Assembly (NCBI GenBank): GCA_024228395.1
Contig: JAAETM010000301.1
Coordinates: forward strand, 1 to 33,940
Direction: 5' to 3'
Source: a bacterium
GTDB lineage: Bacteria > Planctomycetota > UBA1135 > GCA-002686595
DNA length: 33,940 nt
Shown: piece after piece, positions 17,588 through 25,496 of the stretch
How the letters are laid out: every line of letters starts with the position of its first letter
Position numbering within the stretch: position 1 is the first letter of the stretch
Translations under genes and position numbers: made by a program
Notes under the pieces: generated by a model
The model's database searches: none
The model's input: the letters and a program-made list of their open reading frames with translations, nothing else
Told to the model about the DNA's origin: nothing

Positions 17588-17827
17588 CTAACCCGGGGGC
17601 CCCGCTGGTTCGACAACCCCTATTCCTGGCCCTGGGGGGGGCTTGCCATGCTTGTCCCGGGGGATCAACACGGAGCCCAGGCAGTTCCGTCTGAAACCAC
17701 GCGCGGCATCTGCGATAAGGTAGACCAGGGGATTGGCGGTGATCTTCTTCCGCTTGGGACTGGCTTTGTACCTTGCTGACCTGGTGACCGTCGCCCTCCC
17801 CATGAGATCCTTATGATTCTCTGCCAT
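17588..17827 (-). CDS. Small basic hypothetical protein (doubtful)
   Basis: This 79-residue ORF starts MAENHKDLMGRATVTRSARY and has a basic N-terminal half (RKKITANP) and a proline/glycine-rich end. Codons in the middle favour G or C at the third position, as in neighbouring genes, and a minus-strand terminator lies downstream. No domain is recognised, there is no Shine-Dalgarno sequence, and the plus strand is also open here. It may be spurious. Confidence 0.28.
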   Translation of the reverse strand: MAENHKDLMGRATVTRSARYKASPKRKKITANPLVYLIADAARGFRRNCLGSVLIPRDKHGKPPPGPGIGVVEPAGPPG

Positions 17828-17834
17828 TTTTTGG

Positions 17835-17857
17835 CGTGGGTGCCTGAGCTACCCACG
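17835..17857 (+). promoter_or_regulatory. Inverted repeat upstream of the Ser/Thr kinase gene
   Basis: CGTGGGT (17835-17841) and ACCCACG (17851-17857) form a perfect 7-bp repeat around a 9-base spacer, ending 33 bases before the kinase ATG. A T6 run (17827-17832) lies just before it. It could be an operator or a leader hairpin; no U tract follows, so it is not a typical terminator. Confidence 0.35.
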
Positions 17858-17890
17858 AGCGGAGCCGATGGATGACAACATCCCCATACC

Positions 17891-20800
17891 ATGAGTAGCG
17901 AACCCCGAAAAAAATCCGATGCACCCATCGATCTGCCCGCCATTCCGGGCTACCGCATCGAAGGTATGCTGGGACGGGGTGCGAGTGGGGTGGTTTACAG
18001 CGCCATACAGGAGACCATAGACCGTGCGGTGGCCCTCAAAATCTTGCGGGCAGATCTGGTGCGCAGTGCCCGTGCGGTGGAGCGCTTCCGTCGCGAAGCT
18101 CGCACGGCGGCACGCCTGGCCCACCCGGGCATCATTGCGCCCATCGATCTGGGGCAATTGCCCGATGGGCGCTGGTGGTACGCCATGGAATTGGTGGAGG
18201 GCATTTCTCTGGGGGAGCGGATCCAGGAACGGGGTCCCCTGGACGAAAGGGAAGCCTTGCGTATGTTCATTCCCCTGGCGGATGCCCTGCAGCACTTGCA
18301 TGAGGTGGGGGTGGTCCACCGGGACGTGAAACCCGCCAACATATTGATCGATCCACGCGAGCGTGCCCTGCTCGCCGACCTGGGTTTGGCCTTTGCCCGC
18401 GACGAGCCTTCGCTGACCGGGTCGGGCGGTGTGCTGGGAACACCCCATTACGTGAGCCCTGAGCAGGCACGGGACTCGTCGAAAGTGGATTCCCGGTCGG
18501 ACATCTGGTCCCTGGGGGCCACGCTTTACCACGCGGTCACGGGCAAACCACCCTTCAATGGATCGAGTGTGGCCGAGGTCTTTTCTTCGGTTTTGCAGGA
18601 TCCTCTGGTGGACCCTCGTCGTTACACCCCCGATCTTTCGGCTTCGTTCGTGCTGGTATTACGCGCGTGTTTGACGCGCGACATCAACCATCGCTATCAA
18701 GAACCCCACAACCTGCGCGATGACCTGCAACGCTTGTTGGAGCGGCGTTCGCCCGAGGTCTCGCGGGACGGCCTTGAGCCCCTGGAGAGCTCCGGTTCAT
18801 GGCGCAGGTGGGCGATCATGGGCTCGGCGGTTGCGATCCTTGCGGCGGGTGCCGTGTGGTGGAAGTTGGGCGCAGCCGATTCTGTGGACGAGACCCATGT
18901 CAGGGTCGAGGATCCTCTTCAGCCCCTGCGTACCCTTGAGATCAGCTACGACGAAGGGCGCATTTTGCCAGTGCCCATGCTGGAGCGTATTGCAGCCTGG
19001 CCCCGGCCGGGGGGGGCGGCTCCCAGCGGCGCCCTGGGCTCCGGACTGCAAACCCTCAATATTCGTGCCTTTCGGGATCTGGGCGAGTCCCTGCGCACTT
19101 TGCAGCAGGAGCTAGAACCAGATTTGGAGGCTTCCCTGAAGAATCGCAACTGGGAGGCCGCTCAATACCTCTTGTCGCGCGAATTGCCACGCAAACTCCT
19201 GGAGGGAGTTGGGTGCGCTTCGACAGCATCCCTACCCGACGTTCAGGACGCACGCAGTTTCATCCGTTGGGAGACCCGTTGGGAAGCACGCGTTCAGGCC
19301 CACCTGGACGAACGACTCAGGGCTGTCGTTCGCTCCGGCCGCTCATGGGTGAAGGATAAGGTGGAGCCCGGCGTGCGAGCAGAACTCGTAACCCTGAACT
19401 ACAAGGAAGCCCTTTCCGACAGTCAGCGTGGAATCACAGAAGCACTATTGGCCGTGAAGCCCGAGTGGAATGGCTTGCCGGAAGCACGTGCCCGCGAGGC
19501 CCTCTCTGAGCCCTTGAAGAAACTCCTAACCGGTCTGGAGGGGGAAGTGCACTCCCATTGGAAGAACTTGGAGAAGGATCTGATCGCCTTCTTGGATTCG
19601 GAAGCGGAGGTGTTGTCCCAACGCATCGAGAGCGAGTTGCTCGAGGGGCTCGACCAGGAACTGCGCGAGGGTTTTGCGGAAGAGCTCATCGACATGGGAT
19701 TGTCCCTGGACCACGTGCCGACCGCTTGGAAGCAGGACGTGCTCGATCATCACTCCAAGTTGGGGGAACGGCTCCGGCGCGAAGGCCGCGGGAAGCGCGT
19801 TGCGGTGGCGAGCAACGAATGGGAGCGCGACGTGGCTTCCGCCCAGCAGCTCCATGCCCAACGTCAATATGCCAAGGTGGGCGAACTCTGGAGGGACCGT
19901 TTGGCTTCGCCGTGGCGAATCAGCGTGCATTCCGCCATGGAGCGAGAATTGCGGGAGGCGAACCTGTTGGAGGACCTGCTTACCCGCTGTTCGGCGAGTT
20001 TGAGATTGTTGAATGGGAAGCGCCAGTTCCTGACGTTCGATGGGTTTTCGCAGGAGGGTACTCTTATCGAAAGTCCCAGTGCACTCGAACGGGGAGGCGT
20101 GTTGCTGCACGGCCTGCGCAATGAACGCAGGAAGTTCCTTCTGCGGCGTGGGGACAACCCCGAGGCCACGATCCTGAGTCCTGTGGATGTTGTTCGCCTG
20201 GCGGACATGGTGGAGGAGCAGCCGGGGGAGCATGACATGCCCCATGCCCGCGCCTTAGCCCGGGCTCTTTTCCTTTTCCACGAGGGAAACCTTCGTGGTG
20301 CCAAAGCGGCCTTGCCCCGGGGCGAGGCCCTGGAGGACCCCCTGACCAGCGACCTGGAACGTCGCATCCTGCGTGCCTTGACCCAGGGAGAAGATCGTTC
20401 GCATGAGCAATGGATCGTGATATTGGCAGCCCTAACCCGCGATGTGGAAAGTGGTGGACAGGCCAACCGCAGTGCGGAAGAGCAGATTCGAGGTCTACTG
20501 GCGGAGCCGGGTTTGGAGCTGGACATTGTTCCCCGCTTGGAGAAGTTGCTGGTGGAGTCCTTGGCCAATAAGGGTGCGCGCACTTTGGAATCGCTCTATC
20601 CGGATGCAAGAATACTGGAGCGCGGCCCGGAGCAGGCTTCGAGGCGGGCGATTCATTTGGATTGGCGCTTCGATGCTGCGCCAGAGTCTTGGGCCCTGGG
20701 GCGTTTCCAGACCAAACCGGGCACCTTGTTTCTGCCCGCTTTCGGTGGCGGGGTCGACGGGAGCGGAAGCTGGATTTCCGATCCTCTTGCCCTCTCCCTC

Positions 20801-21241
20801 GCCAAGCCGCTCGAGGTCTCCCGGCCCATGGGATTCACCTTTCATTTTCGTGTGTCCGAAGGCTCCTCGGCGGCCCCGGTGATCTTGACCTTGGGCGGGT
20901 ACCATCTGGTGTTTGTAACCGACGGGGCCTCCTCACGCTTCATCGGAGGCAATGGGGATCCCCAGGAACTCCTGGCGATCCTGCTCGAGGGCGATCCGTC
21001 GGGTTTCGATGGCTTCGCGGGCTTTCAGCCGGGCGTGTTGCACCGTCTGCGGGTTCAGATAACCACCATGTCCACCACGCGCAGGGGCCGAATTCAGTCG
21101 ATCCTCATCGATGATGTGGAGTTAAAATCCCCGTCCTTGGTGGCGCAGCCGGCTTCGAGTTCGGTCATTGAGTTCAATTCCAGTGGACCCTTGGATCTTT
21201 ACCGGGTGGAGGTCAAGGCCAGCGAAAATGTGGGTCGATAG
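17891..21241 (+). CDS. Membrane Ser/Thr protein kinase (PknB type) with large extracytoplasmic region
   Basis: The 1116-residue protein has a complete kinase domain (about 20-285): GRGASGVVY (28-36), ATP lysine K50, catalytic HRDVKPAN (143-150), metal-binding DLG (163-165) in place of DFG, and GTPHYVSPEQ (183-192). A single membrane segment follows (307-324, WAIMGSAVAILAAGAVWW). About 790 residues then lie outside the cytoplasm. A long, charged, mostly helical part (about 370-920) precedes a beta-rich end (about 930-1105) with ILTLGGYHLVFV, HRLRVQITTM and IQSILIDDVEL, which looks like a concanavalin/LamG-type fold. The helical part matches nothing I know. It may sense an envelope signal and phosphorylate cytoplasmic partners. 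Confidence 0.9.
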   Translation: MSSEPRKKSDAPIDLPAIPGYRIEGMLGRGASGVVYSAIQETIDRAVALKILRADLVRSARAVERFRREARTAARLAHPGIIAPIDLGQLPDGRWWYAMELVEGISLGERIQERGPLDEREALRMFIPLADALQHLHEVGVVHRDVKPANILIDPRERALLADLGLAFARDEPSLTGSGGVLGTPHYVSPEQARDSSKVDSRSDIWSLGATLYHAVTGKPPFNGSSVAEVFSSVLQDPLVDPRRYTPDLSASFVLVLRACLTRDINHRYQEPHNLRDDLQRLLERRSPEVSRDGLEPLESSGSWRRWAIMGSAVAILAAGAVWWKLGAADSVDETHVRVEDPLQPLRTLEISYDEGRILPVPMLERIAAWPRPGGAAPSGALGSGLQTLNIRAFRDLGESLRTLQQELEPDLEASLKNRNWEAAQYLLSRELPRKLLEGVGCASTASLPDVQDARSFIRWETRWEARVQAHLDERLRAVVRSGRSWVKDKVEPGVRAELVTLNYKEALSDSQRGITEALLAVKPEWNGLPEARAREALSEPLKKLLTGLEGEVHSHWKNLEKDLIAFLDSEAEVLSQRIESELLEGLDQELREGFAEELIDMGLSLDHVPTAWKQDVLDHHSKLGERLRREGRGKRVAVASNEWERDVASAQQLHAQRQYAKVGELWRDRLASPWRISVHSAMERELREANLLEDLLTRCSASLRLLNGKRQFLTFDGFSQEGTLIESPSALERGGVLLHGLRNERRKFLLRRGDNPEATILSPVDVVRLADMVEEQPGEHDMPHARALARALFLFHEGNLRGAKAALPRGEALEDPLTSDLERRILRALTQGEDRSHEQWIVILAALTRDVESGGQANRSAEEQIRGLLAEPGLELDIVPRLEKLLVESLANKGARTLESLYPDARILERGPEQASRRAIHLDWRFDAAPESWALGRFQTKPGTLFLPAFGGGVDGSGSWISDPLALSLAKPLEVSRPMGFTFHFRVSEGSSAAPVILTLGGYHLVFVTDGASSRFIGGNGDPQELLAILLEGDPSGFDGFAGFQPGVLHRLRVQITTMSTTRRGRIQSILIDDVELKSPSLVAQPASSSVIEFNSSGPLDLYRVEVKASENVGR

Positions 21242-21260
21242 GTGACCTGTCGAGCTTTCG

Positions 21261-21319
21261 GAGCCCCAAACTGGGCTCTTGGGCCAACCCTCACGTTTCC
21301 GGAGGATTGCAGCCTCCGG
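21261..21319. promoter_or_regulatory. Two tandem hairpins between the kinase and radical SAM genes
   Basis: GAGCCC (21261-21266) pairs with GGGCTC (21273-21278), followed by only TT. CCGGAGG (21299-21305) pairs with CCTCCGG (21313-21319) around a 7-base loop. They may weakly terminate the kinase transcript or form a leader structure for the next gene; the U tracts are poor. Confidence 0.35.
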
Positions 21320-21407
21320 GTTGAAAACGGGGTAGGATTGGTAAGACTGCACGCTGCTCCCCTGCCAACCGCCCACCAGACCGGGCCCAAACACGGAGAC
21401 TCCGACC

Positions 21408-22949
21408 CTGAAGGTTCTTCACCTCACCCGAACGCTGCCCCAAGAAATGTTGGGGCCCATGTATCTCAGTCGCGCTGTCAAGGACGCCGGCCACGACATG
21501 CAGTGCGTGAGCCTGCCCGATCCCAAGTGGATGCAAAAGATCCGGGACTACGATCCTGATGTGATCACCTGGTCCTTGATGACCGGCAACCACCGCCCGA
21601 TCTACGATCTGAATCGGCTGCTCAAACGCAAGTTCGACTTCTTCTCCCTGATGGGTGGGCCCCATGTGACCTTCCTGCCCGACGCGGTCAAGGATCCCGC
21701 CATCGACGCCATCTGCATCGGTGAGGGCGAAGGTGCCATTGTGGACTTGCTCAATGCCTTGGAGAAAGGCGAGGAATGGCGCGGCATTCAAAACCTGGCG
21801 TGGTGCGACGATGGGGAAGAGATTATCAAGAACCCCCTGCGTCCCCTGGTCAAGGATCTGGACGCTCTGGGTATCCCCGACCGTTCGGTGATCTACGACG
21901 CCCAAACCGTATACCGCGATAGCCCGCGCAAGGTGATGGTCAGTCAACGGGGCTGCCCGATGATGTGCACCTTCTGTTTCCATCATGCGTGGAAGGAAAA
22001 GGTCTACAACGTGAAGAACTCGGAGTACGTACGCAAACGCAGCGTGAGTCACATCATCGAAGAAGCTCTGGATATCAAGTCCAAGTATCCGCTCGACTTC
22101 GTTCACTTCGTGGATGACATTTTCAACATCTCAGGCAAGTGGCTAGCCGAATTTTGCGAACGCTGGCCCAAGGAGGTCGGCATTCCCTTCGACGTGATCT
22201 TGATGGCCAACATGACCAACGAGAATCACATCAAGCAGCTCAAGGCCGCCGGTTGCATCTACGCGCGCATCGCGTTCGAAGCCGCCAACGACCACATGCG
22301 CAATACGATCTATCGCAAGAACACCCAGCGCGAACAGTTGGTGAACGTATCCGGCTGGATCAAGAAACATGGCATTCGACTTGGTTCCTTAAACATGCTC
22401 GGGGGCCCTGGCGCCACCGTACAAGATGACATGGACACCGTGCTGCTCAACATCGAGTGCAAGGTGGACCACCCCCTGTGCTCCATCGTGCAGCCCTACC
22501 CCGAGTTCGAACTCAACAAGATCACCCAGGACATGGGCATCGCGGTCGCCGAGTACGACAACTTTCCGACCCAGTTCAACCGCGAAGGAACCATCGAGAT
22601 CAAGGACAAGCATGCCATCGAGAACCTGCACAAGTGGTTCCCGATCCTGGTGCGCCACCCGTTCATGATGCCCGTGGCCAAGTGGACCCTGCGCAAGCGC
22701 TGGTTGGCCCGGCCCCTGCTCTGGACCTACATGCTCTACTCCGAGTGGCTGGTCACCGAGCAGAACATGCTCTACAACCGCGCCCAAGGCAACCGCGGCA
22801 TCCTGACCTGGGCGCCCATCGACTTCACGCTGCGCGTGATCAGCAAGGGCGTCATCCGTGTGCTCTCCCTGGTCGGAGCCAAGGTCGTATCCAAGTTGGC
22901 CCTACGTCTGCAGATGGGCGACGAACGCGTTGTTGCGCATATGGATTGA
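21408..22949 (+). CDS. Radical SAM protein of the B12-binding-domain class, probable CTG start
   Basis: The 4Fe-4S cluster motif CPMMCTFC (CxxxCxxC; C170, C174 and C177 counted from ATG 21447) follows an N-terminal Rossmann-like domain with LMGGPHVTFLPDAV and ICIGEGEG, the layout of the B12-binding radical SAM class. Many members act on lipids, pigments or tetrapyrroles; the substrate is unknown. The first ATG, 21447, would cut off the first beta strand. In frame upstream, CTG 21408 reads (M)KVLHLTRTLPQEM, the usual N-terminus, and GGAG (21395-21398) is well placed as its Shine-Dalgarno sequence. There is no in-frame ATG, GTG or TTG between the upstream stop (21342) and 21447. The length from CTG is 513 residues. 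Confidence 0.85.
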   Translation: MKVLHLTRTLPQEMLGPMYLSRAVKDAGHDMQCVSLPDPKWMQKIRDYDPDVITWSLMTGNHRPIYDLNRLLKRKFDFFSLMGGPHVTFLPDAVKDPAIDAICIGEGEGAIVDLLNALEKGEEWRGIQNLAWCDDGEEIIKNPLRPLVKDLDALGIPDRSVIYDAQTVYRDSPRKVMVSQRGCPMMCTFCFHHAWKEKVYNVKNSEYVRKRSVSHIIEEALDIKSKYPLDFVHFVDDIFNISGKWLAEFCERWPKEVGIPFDVILMANMTNENHIKQLKAAGCIYARIAFEAANDHMRNTIYRKNTQREQLVNVSGWIKKHGIRLGSLNMLGGPGATVQDDMDTVLLNIECKVDHPLCSIVQPYPEFELNKITQDMGIAVAEYDNFPTQFNREGTIEIKDKHAIENLHKWFPILVRHPFMMPVAKWTLRKRWLARPLLWTYMLYSEWLVTEQNMLYNRAQGNRGILTWAPIDFTLRVISKGVIRVLSLVGAKVVSKLALRLQMGDERVVAHMD

Positions 22950-22982
22950 TTCGAGCCCCAACCCCGAAGGGTTAGGGGACAA

Positions 22983-23024
22983 ACACAAAGAAGCCCGCAG
23001 CATAGTCTGCGGGCTTCTTTGTGT
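22983..23024. terminator. Perfect 18-bp bidirectional terminator
   Basis: Arms 22983-23000 and 23007-23024 are exact reverse complements (core AAGAAGCCCGCAG / CTGCGGGCTTCTT) with a 6-base loop CATAGT. A-rich and T-rich ends give a U tract on both strands. It lies between the convergent radical SAM and FG-GAP genes. Confidence 0.92.
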
Positions 23025-23042
23025 CTGCTGCGGACACTTGGC

Positions 23043-24725
23043 TTAGAACGTAACCGACAAGGCGGGGGTCAGGTGGAAGTTCGCAGGCATGTTCCTGTCG
23101 CGGTGAATGATCTGGAAGTTCCAGGTCGAACCGGGCAGGACTAGGGTTCCTAGGGAGAATGCGTTCCAATCCAGCAGGCGGCTCGCGTACCCGCTTTCGT
23201 CGCTCATGAAGAGGCCTGAATCCTGGGTGTTTAAGCGTATGAGCGGTACGCCTAAGCAGAGGGTGCTGCCTCCCAAGGGGGTGCTTGCGGTTTGACTGGA
23301 CATCAAAACAAAACCAAACTCATGGGGCGGCAGGTCCACGATGCGAAGCTGCATGAGTCCTTGGTTTAGAGAAGTCCCGCTGGCTACCGCTTCGATGGCA
23401 CCGGGCATTCCGGTTGAGTTGGGAGGGACCATGCAGATCGTGCTGCTGATCACTTGGCATCCGCCCAGCATGATTTGCACCAGCCCCCGTTCTGCCAGCG
23501 AGATGGTAGACGATGATCCAATGACCCAATCGGGCGAGCCATCTCCGTTCAGGTCCCCGAGTGTTGCCAGCGATTCGATGCTTTGGTCTTTCGCGTCCGC
23601 TGGCTGGGAGTCGATCACGGTTCCGTCGGTCCCGGAGACATGCAGGGTCAAACCGAGCCCGGGATATGTCCCCAGTGTGCTCCTCGTTCCCAACAGCAGG
23701 TCGGGGACTCCATCCCCATTGGCATCGGCCGTAGGAGCCATGTCCACGATGAAGAGGGTACCTTGGTTTGCATATTCCATGTTGTAGATGGGGTTTCCCG
23801 TGACTCCCGAATACACCTCGAGCCTGGCATGACTTGTCGCTCCCAGGGTCCCGCGATACGTGCCAACGGCGAAGTCGGCGAATCCATCGTTGTCCACATC
23901 GCCAAGGGAAGTGATGTGGTTCCCGAAACTCTCTCCGTCGAAGAATCCATGCACCTCGTACAGTTTAGAACCATTGGACCCAGAGATTGCATACACCGCC
24001 CCATGTATGTCGGTGTCCGGTGCTGACACCAAGCAATCGCCGATGCCGTCTCCACTGATGTCGCCGAGGGGAACCACCGCCCTTCCGAAGCGCATTGCGT
24101 CGCCTGGGGTGGGGACCCGCAGCAGGGGAGAACCGTCAGCGCCAGAGTGCAAGTACACGCTGCCAGAGCTGGGGGCGAGATACCCTTCAATCGGTGCTCC
24201 GATCGCGATGTCCGCCACCCCATCCCCGTTCAAATCGTCCAGCTCAGCGATTGTGGTTCCCCAACTCATTCCGTCGCCAGCTGGGAAAAGGGAAGGGTCG
24301 TAGGGGATGGTGTACAAGGGGCTACTATTCGTGCCGGAGAAGACTCGAACGAAGCGCTGGGCCGTCGCGCCCACCATTCGCCAGCCACCCATGGCGAAGT
24401 CCTGAACTCCATCCCCGTTCAGGTCTCCAGTGGCGGCCAATGCATTGGCGAAGTGTTCGACACCGCCTCCGACAATGGCGGAGTGCAAGACGCTTCCGTC
24501 TTCTCCAGAACGCACATACGCTATCCCGATCTGGGGGAATTGGTTCTGCAGGCCCCAAACGGCAAAGTCCTCGAATCCGTCACCATTGGTGTCTCCTAGT
24601 CTTGTGACTTGGGTGCCCAAGCCGGTGGGGCCAGGTAGGGTGCCGGGTGCGCGGGTCTGCTCGAGTGATTGGGAAAAAGCGGGCAGGGTGAGTAGGGCTA
24701 CCGATAGTAGGGGAAGGGGGACCAT
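23043..24725 (-). CDS. Secreted FG-GAP (integrin-alpha-like) repeat protein with C-terminal LSVTF domain
   Basis: The 560-residue protein starts with a signal peptide, MVPLPLLSVALLTLPAFSQ. Seven FG-GAP/calcium-loop repeats follow, each with a D-x-N/S/D-x-D-G-x-x-D core: GDTNGDGFEDFAV, GDLNGDGVQDFAM, DDLNGDGVADIAI, GDISGDGIGDCLV, GDVDNDGFADFAV, ADANGDGVPDLLL and GDLNGDGSPDWVI. Such repeats build a beta-propeller. The last 130 residues (NSTGMPG, HEFGFVLM, STLCLG, WNFQIIHRD) end in ALSVTF and share layout with the secreted protein at 7403-8746. Adhesion or surface display is plausible but unproven. A decayed relative lies just upstream. Confidence 0.87.
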   Translation of the reverse strand: MVPLPLLSVALLTLPAFSQSLEQTRAPGTLPGPTGLGTQVTRLGDTNGDGFEDFAVWGLQNQFPQIGIAYVRSGEDGSVLHSAIVGGGVEHFANALAATGDLNGDGVQDFAMGGWRMVGATAQRFVRVFSGTNSSPLYTIPYDPSLFPAGDGMSWGTTIAELDDLNGDGVADIAIGAPIEGYLAPSSGSVYLHSGADGSPLLRVPTPGDAMRFGRAVVPLGDISGDGIGDCLVSAPDTDIHGAVYAISGSNGSKLYEVHGFFDGESFGNHITSLGDVDNDGFADFAVGTYRGTLGATSHARLEVYSGVTGNPIYNMEYANQGTLFIVDMAPTADANGDGVPDLLLGTRSTLGTYPGLGLTLHVSGTDGTVIDSQPADAKDQSIESLATLGDLNGDGSPDWVIGSSSTISLAERGLVQIMLGGCQVISSTICMVPPNSTGMPGAIEAVASGTSLNQGLMQLRIVDLPPHEFGFVLMSSQTASTPLGGSTLCLGVPLIRLNTQDSGLFMSDESGYASRLLDWNAFSLGTLVLPGSTWNFQIIHRDRNMPANFHLTPALSVTF

Positions 24726-24879
24726 GGTGTTTTGAATTGAATAGATTTGAGATGGTTGAATCAGGGCGCTGCTGGCCTCGGTTTTATGTAGGGCAAGGAT
24801 GCAACTGGGTCACAGCTGGAAGGGGAAGGACCCCCCTGAATTGATCGAACTTGGGATGAATGATCAAGAGGTGGGGAGA

Positions 24880-25082
24880 TCAGAAGGCCACAACCAGGGC
24901 GTGAGAGTGAAGCATCACACCGTTCGAGCTTGAGAGAACTCGGACCTCAGCCGTGCAGGTGGCAGTGTATGCGCGCCGCCAGACCATGAAATCTCGCAGT
25001 CCGTCCCCGTCGACATCACCCATGAACCGACGGAGGGAATAAGAAACAGCGGGACGAGGGCAGCGAATGAGGAGCGCCCCAT
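24880..25082 (-). pseudogene. Remnant of an FG-GAP repeat secreted protein
   Basis: From ATG 25082 a signal-peptide-like MGRSSFAALVPLFLIPSVGS is encoded. The frame then shifts, and RRFMGDVDGDGLRDFMVWRR with VLSSSNGVMLHSHA follows, resembling the first FG-GAP repeat of the neighbouring protein (GDTNGDGFEDFAVW, then RSGEDGSVLHSA). A stop comes at 24880 with no further repeats or LSVTF domain. This looks like a duplicated gene that lost most of its length. Confidence 0.65.
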
Positions 25083-25496
25083 AGAGCTTGAGAATAAGAG
25101 TCGTACGAATGCGGAGGCGAGACAAAAATAGCCCACGTGCTGCGGAGGGTTTTACCAGATTCAAAACAGAATCTGGCCGTGGGCGGTATTGGGTTCCTTG
25201 GCCAAATCAGCGGCCTTCACAAGTCGTTGCGTGGAAGCTCCAAACATGCAGGGGCCGGGCGCAGTTTCCGTTTCCTCTTCCCGTGCGATCCGCAGTGAAG
25301 CCTATGCAGGCAGACTCCGGATTAGGCCGGGCAGATATGCGACCCTCTTTTGGGGTGCTGGTTGACAGCGGTCAAGCGAGGGGGGGGTGAATGCAAACGA
25401 GGTTTTGGGGGACCTCGCAATGGACAAGCATTTGCCTATGGTGAGGCGAACCCAAGAAAGGGTGTTAAGCAGGTGTGATTTCCACACAAGCAGCAA
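25083..25496. other. Gene-free region upstream of ppdK
   Basis: This 414-base stretch shows no convincing gene. It contains a G8 run (25380-25387) and should hold the ppdK promoter, but no clear -35/-10 pair stands out. Confidence 0.45.

Larger units (their letters stand above)
16992..17890. other. Long gene-poor gap between activator and kinase
   Basis: About 900 bases lie between the sigma54 activator and the kinase gene. I see a minus-strand hairpin terminator (17288-17322), a short inverted repeat GGGAC/GTCCC near 17327-17340, one doubtful minus-strand small gene (17588-17827), and an inverted repeat near the kinase start. No domain or RNA family is recognised in the rest. A small minus-strand RNA ending at the terminator is possible. 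Confidence 0.5.

Noticed and set aside
17600-17620. T-loop-like GGTTCGAC suggesting a tRNA or tmRNA end
   Set aside because: The flanking bases do not form the 5-bp T stem and no acceptor or anticodon arm can be drawn.
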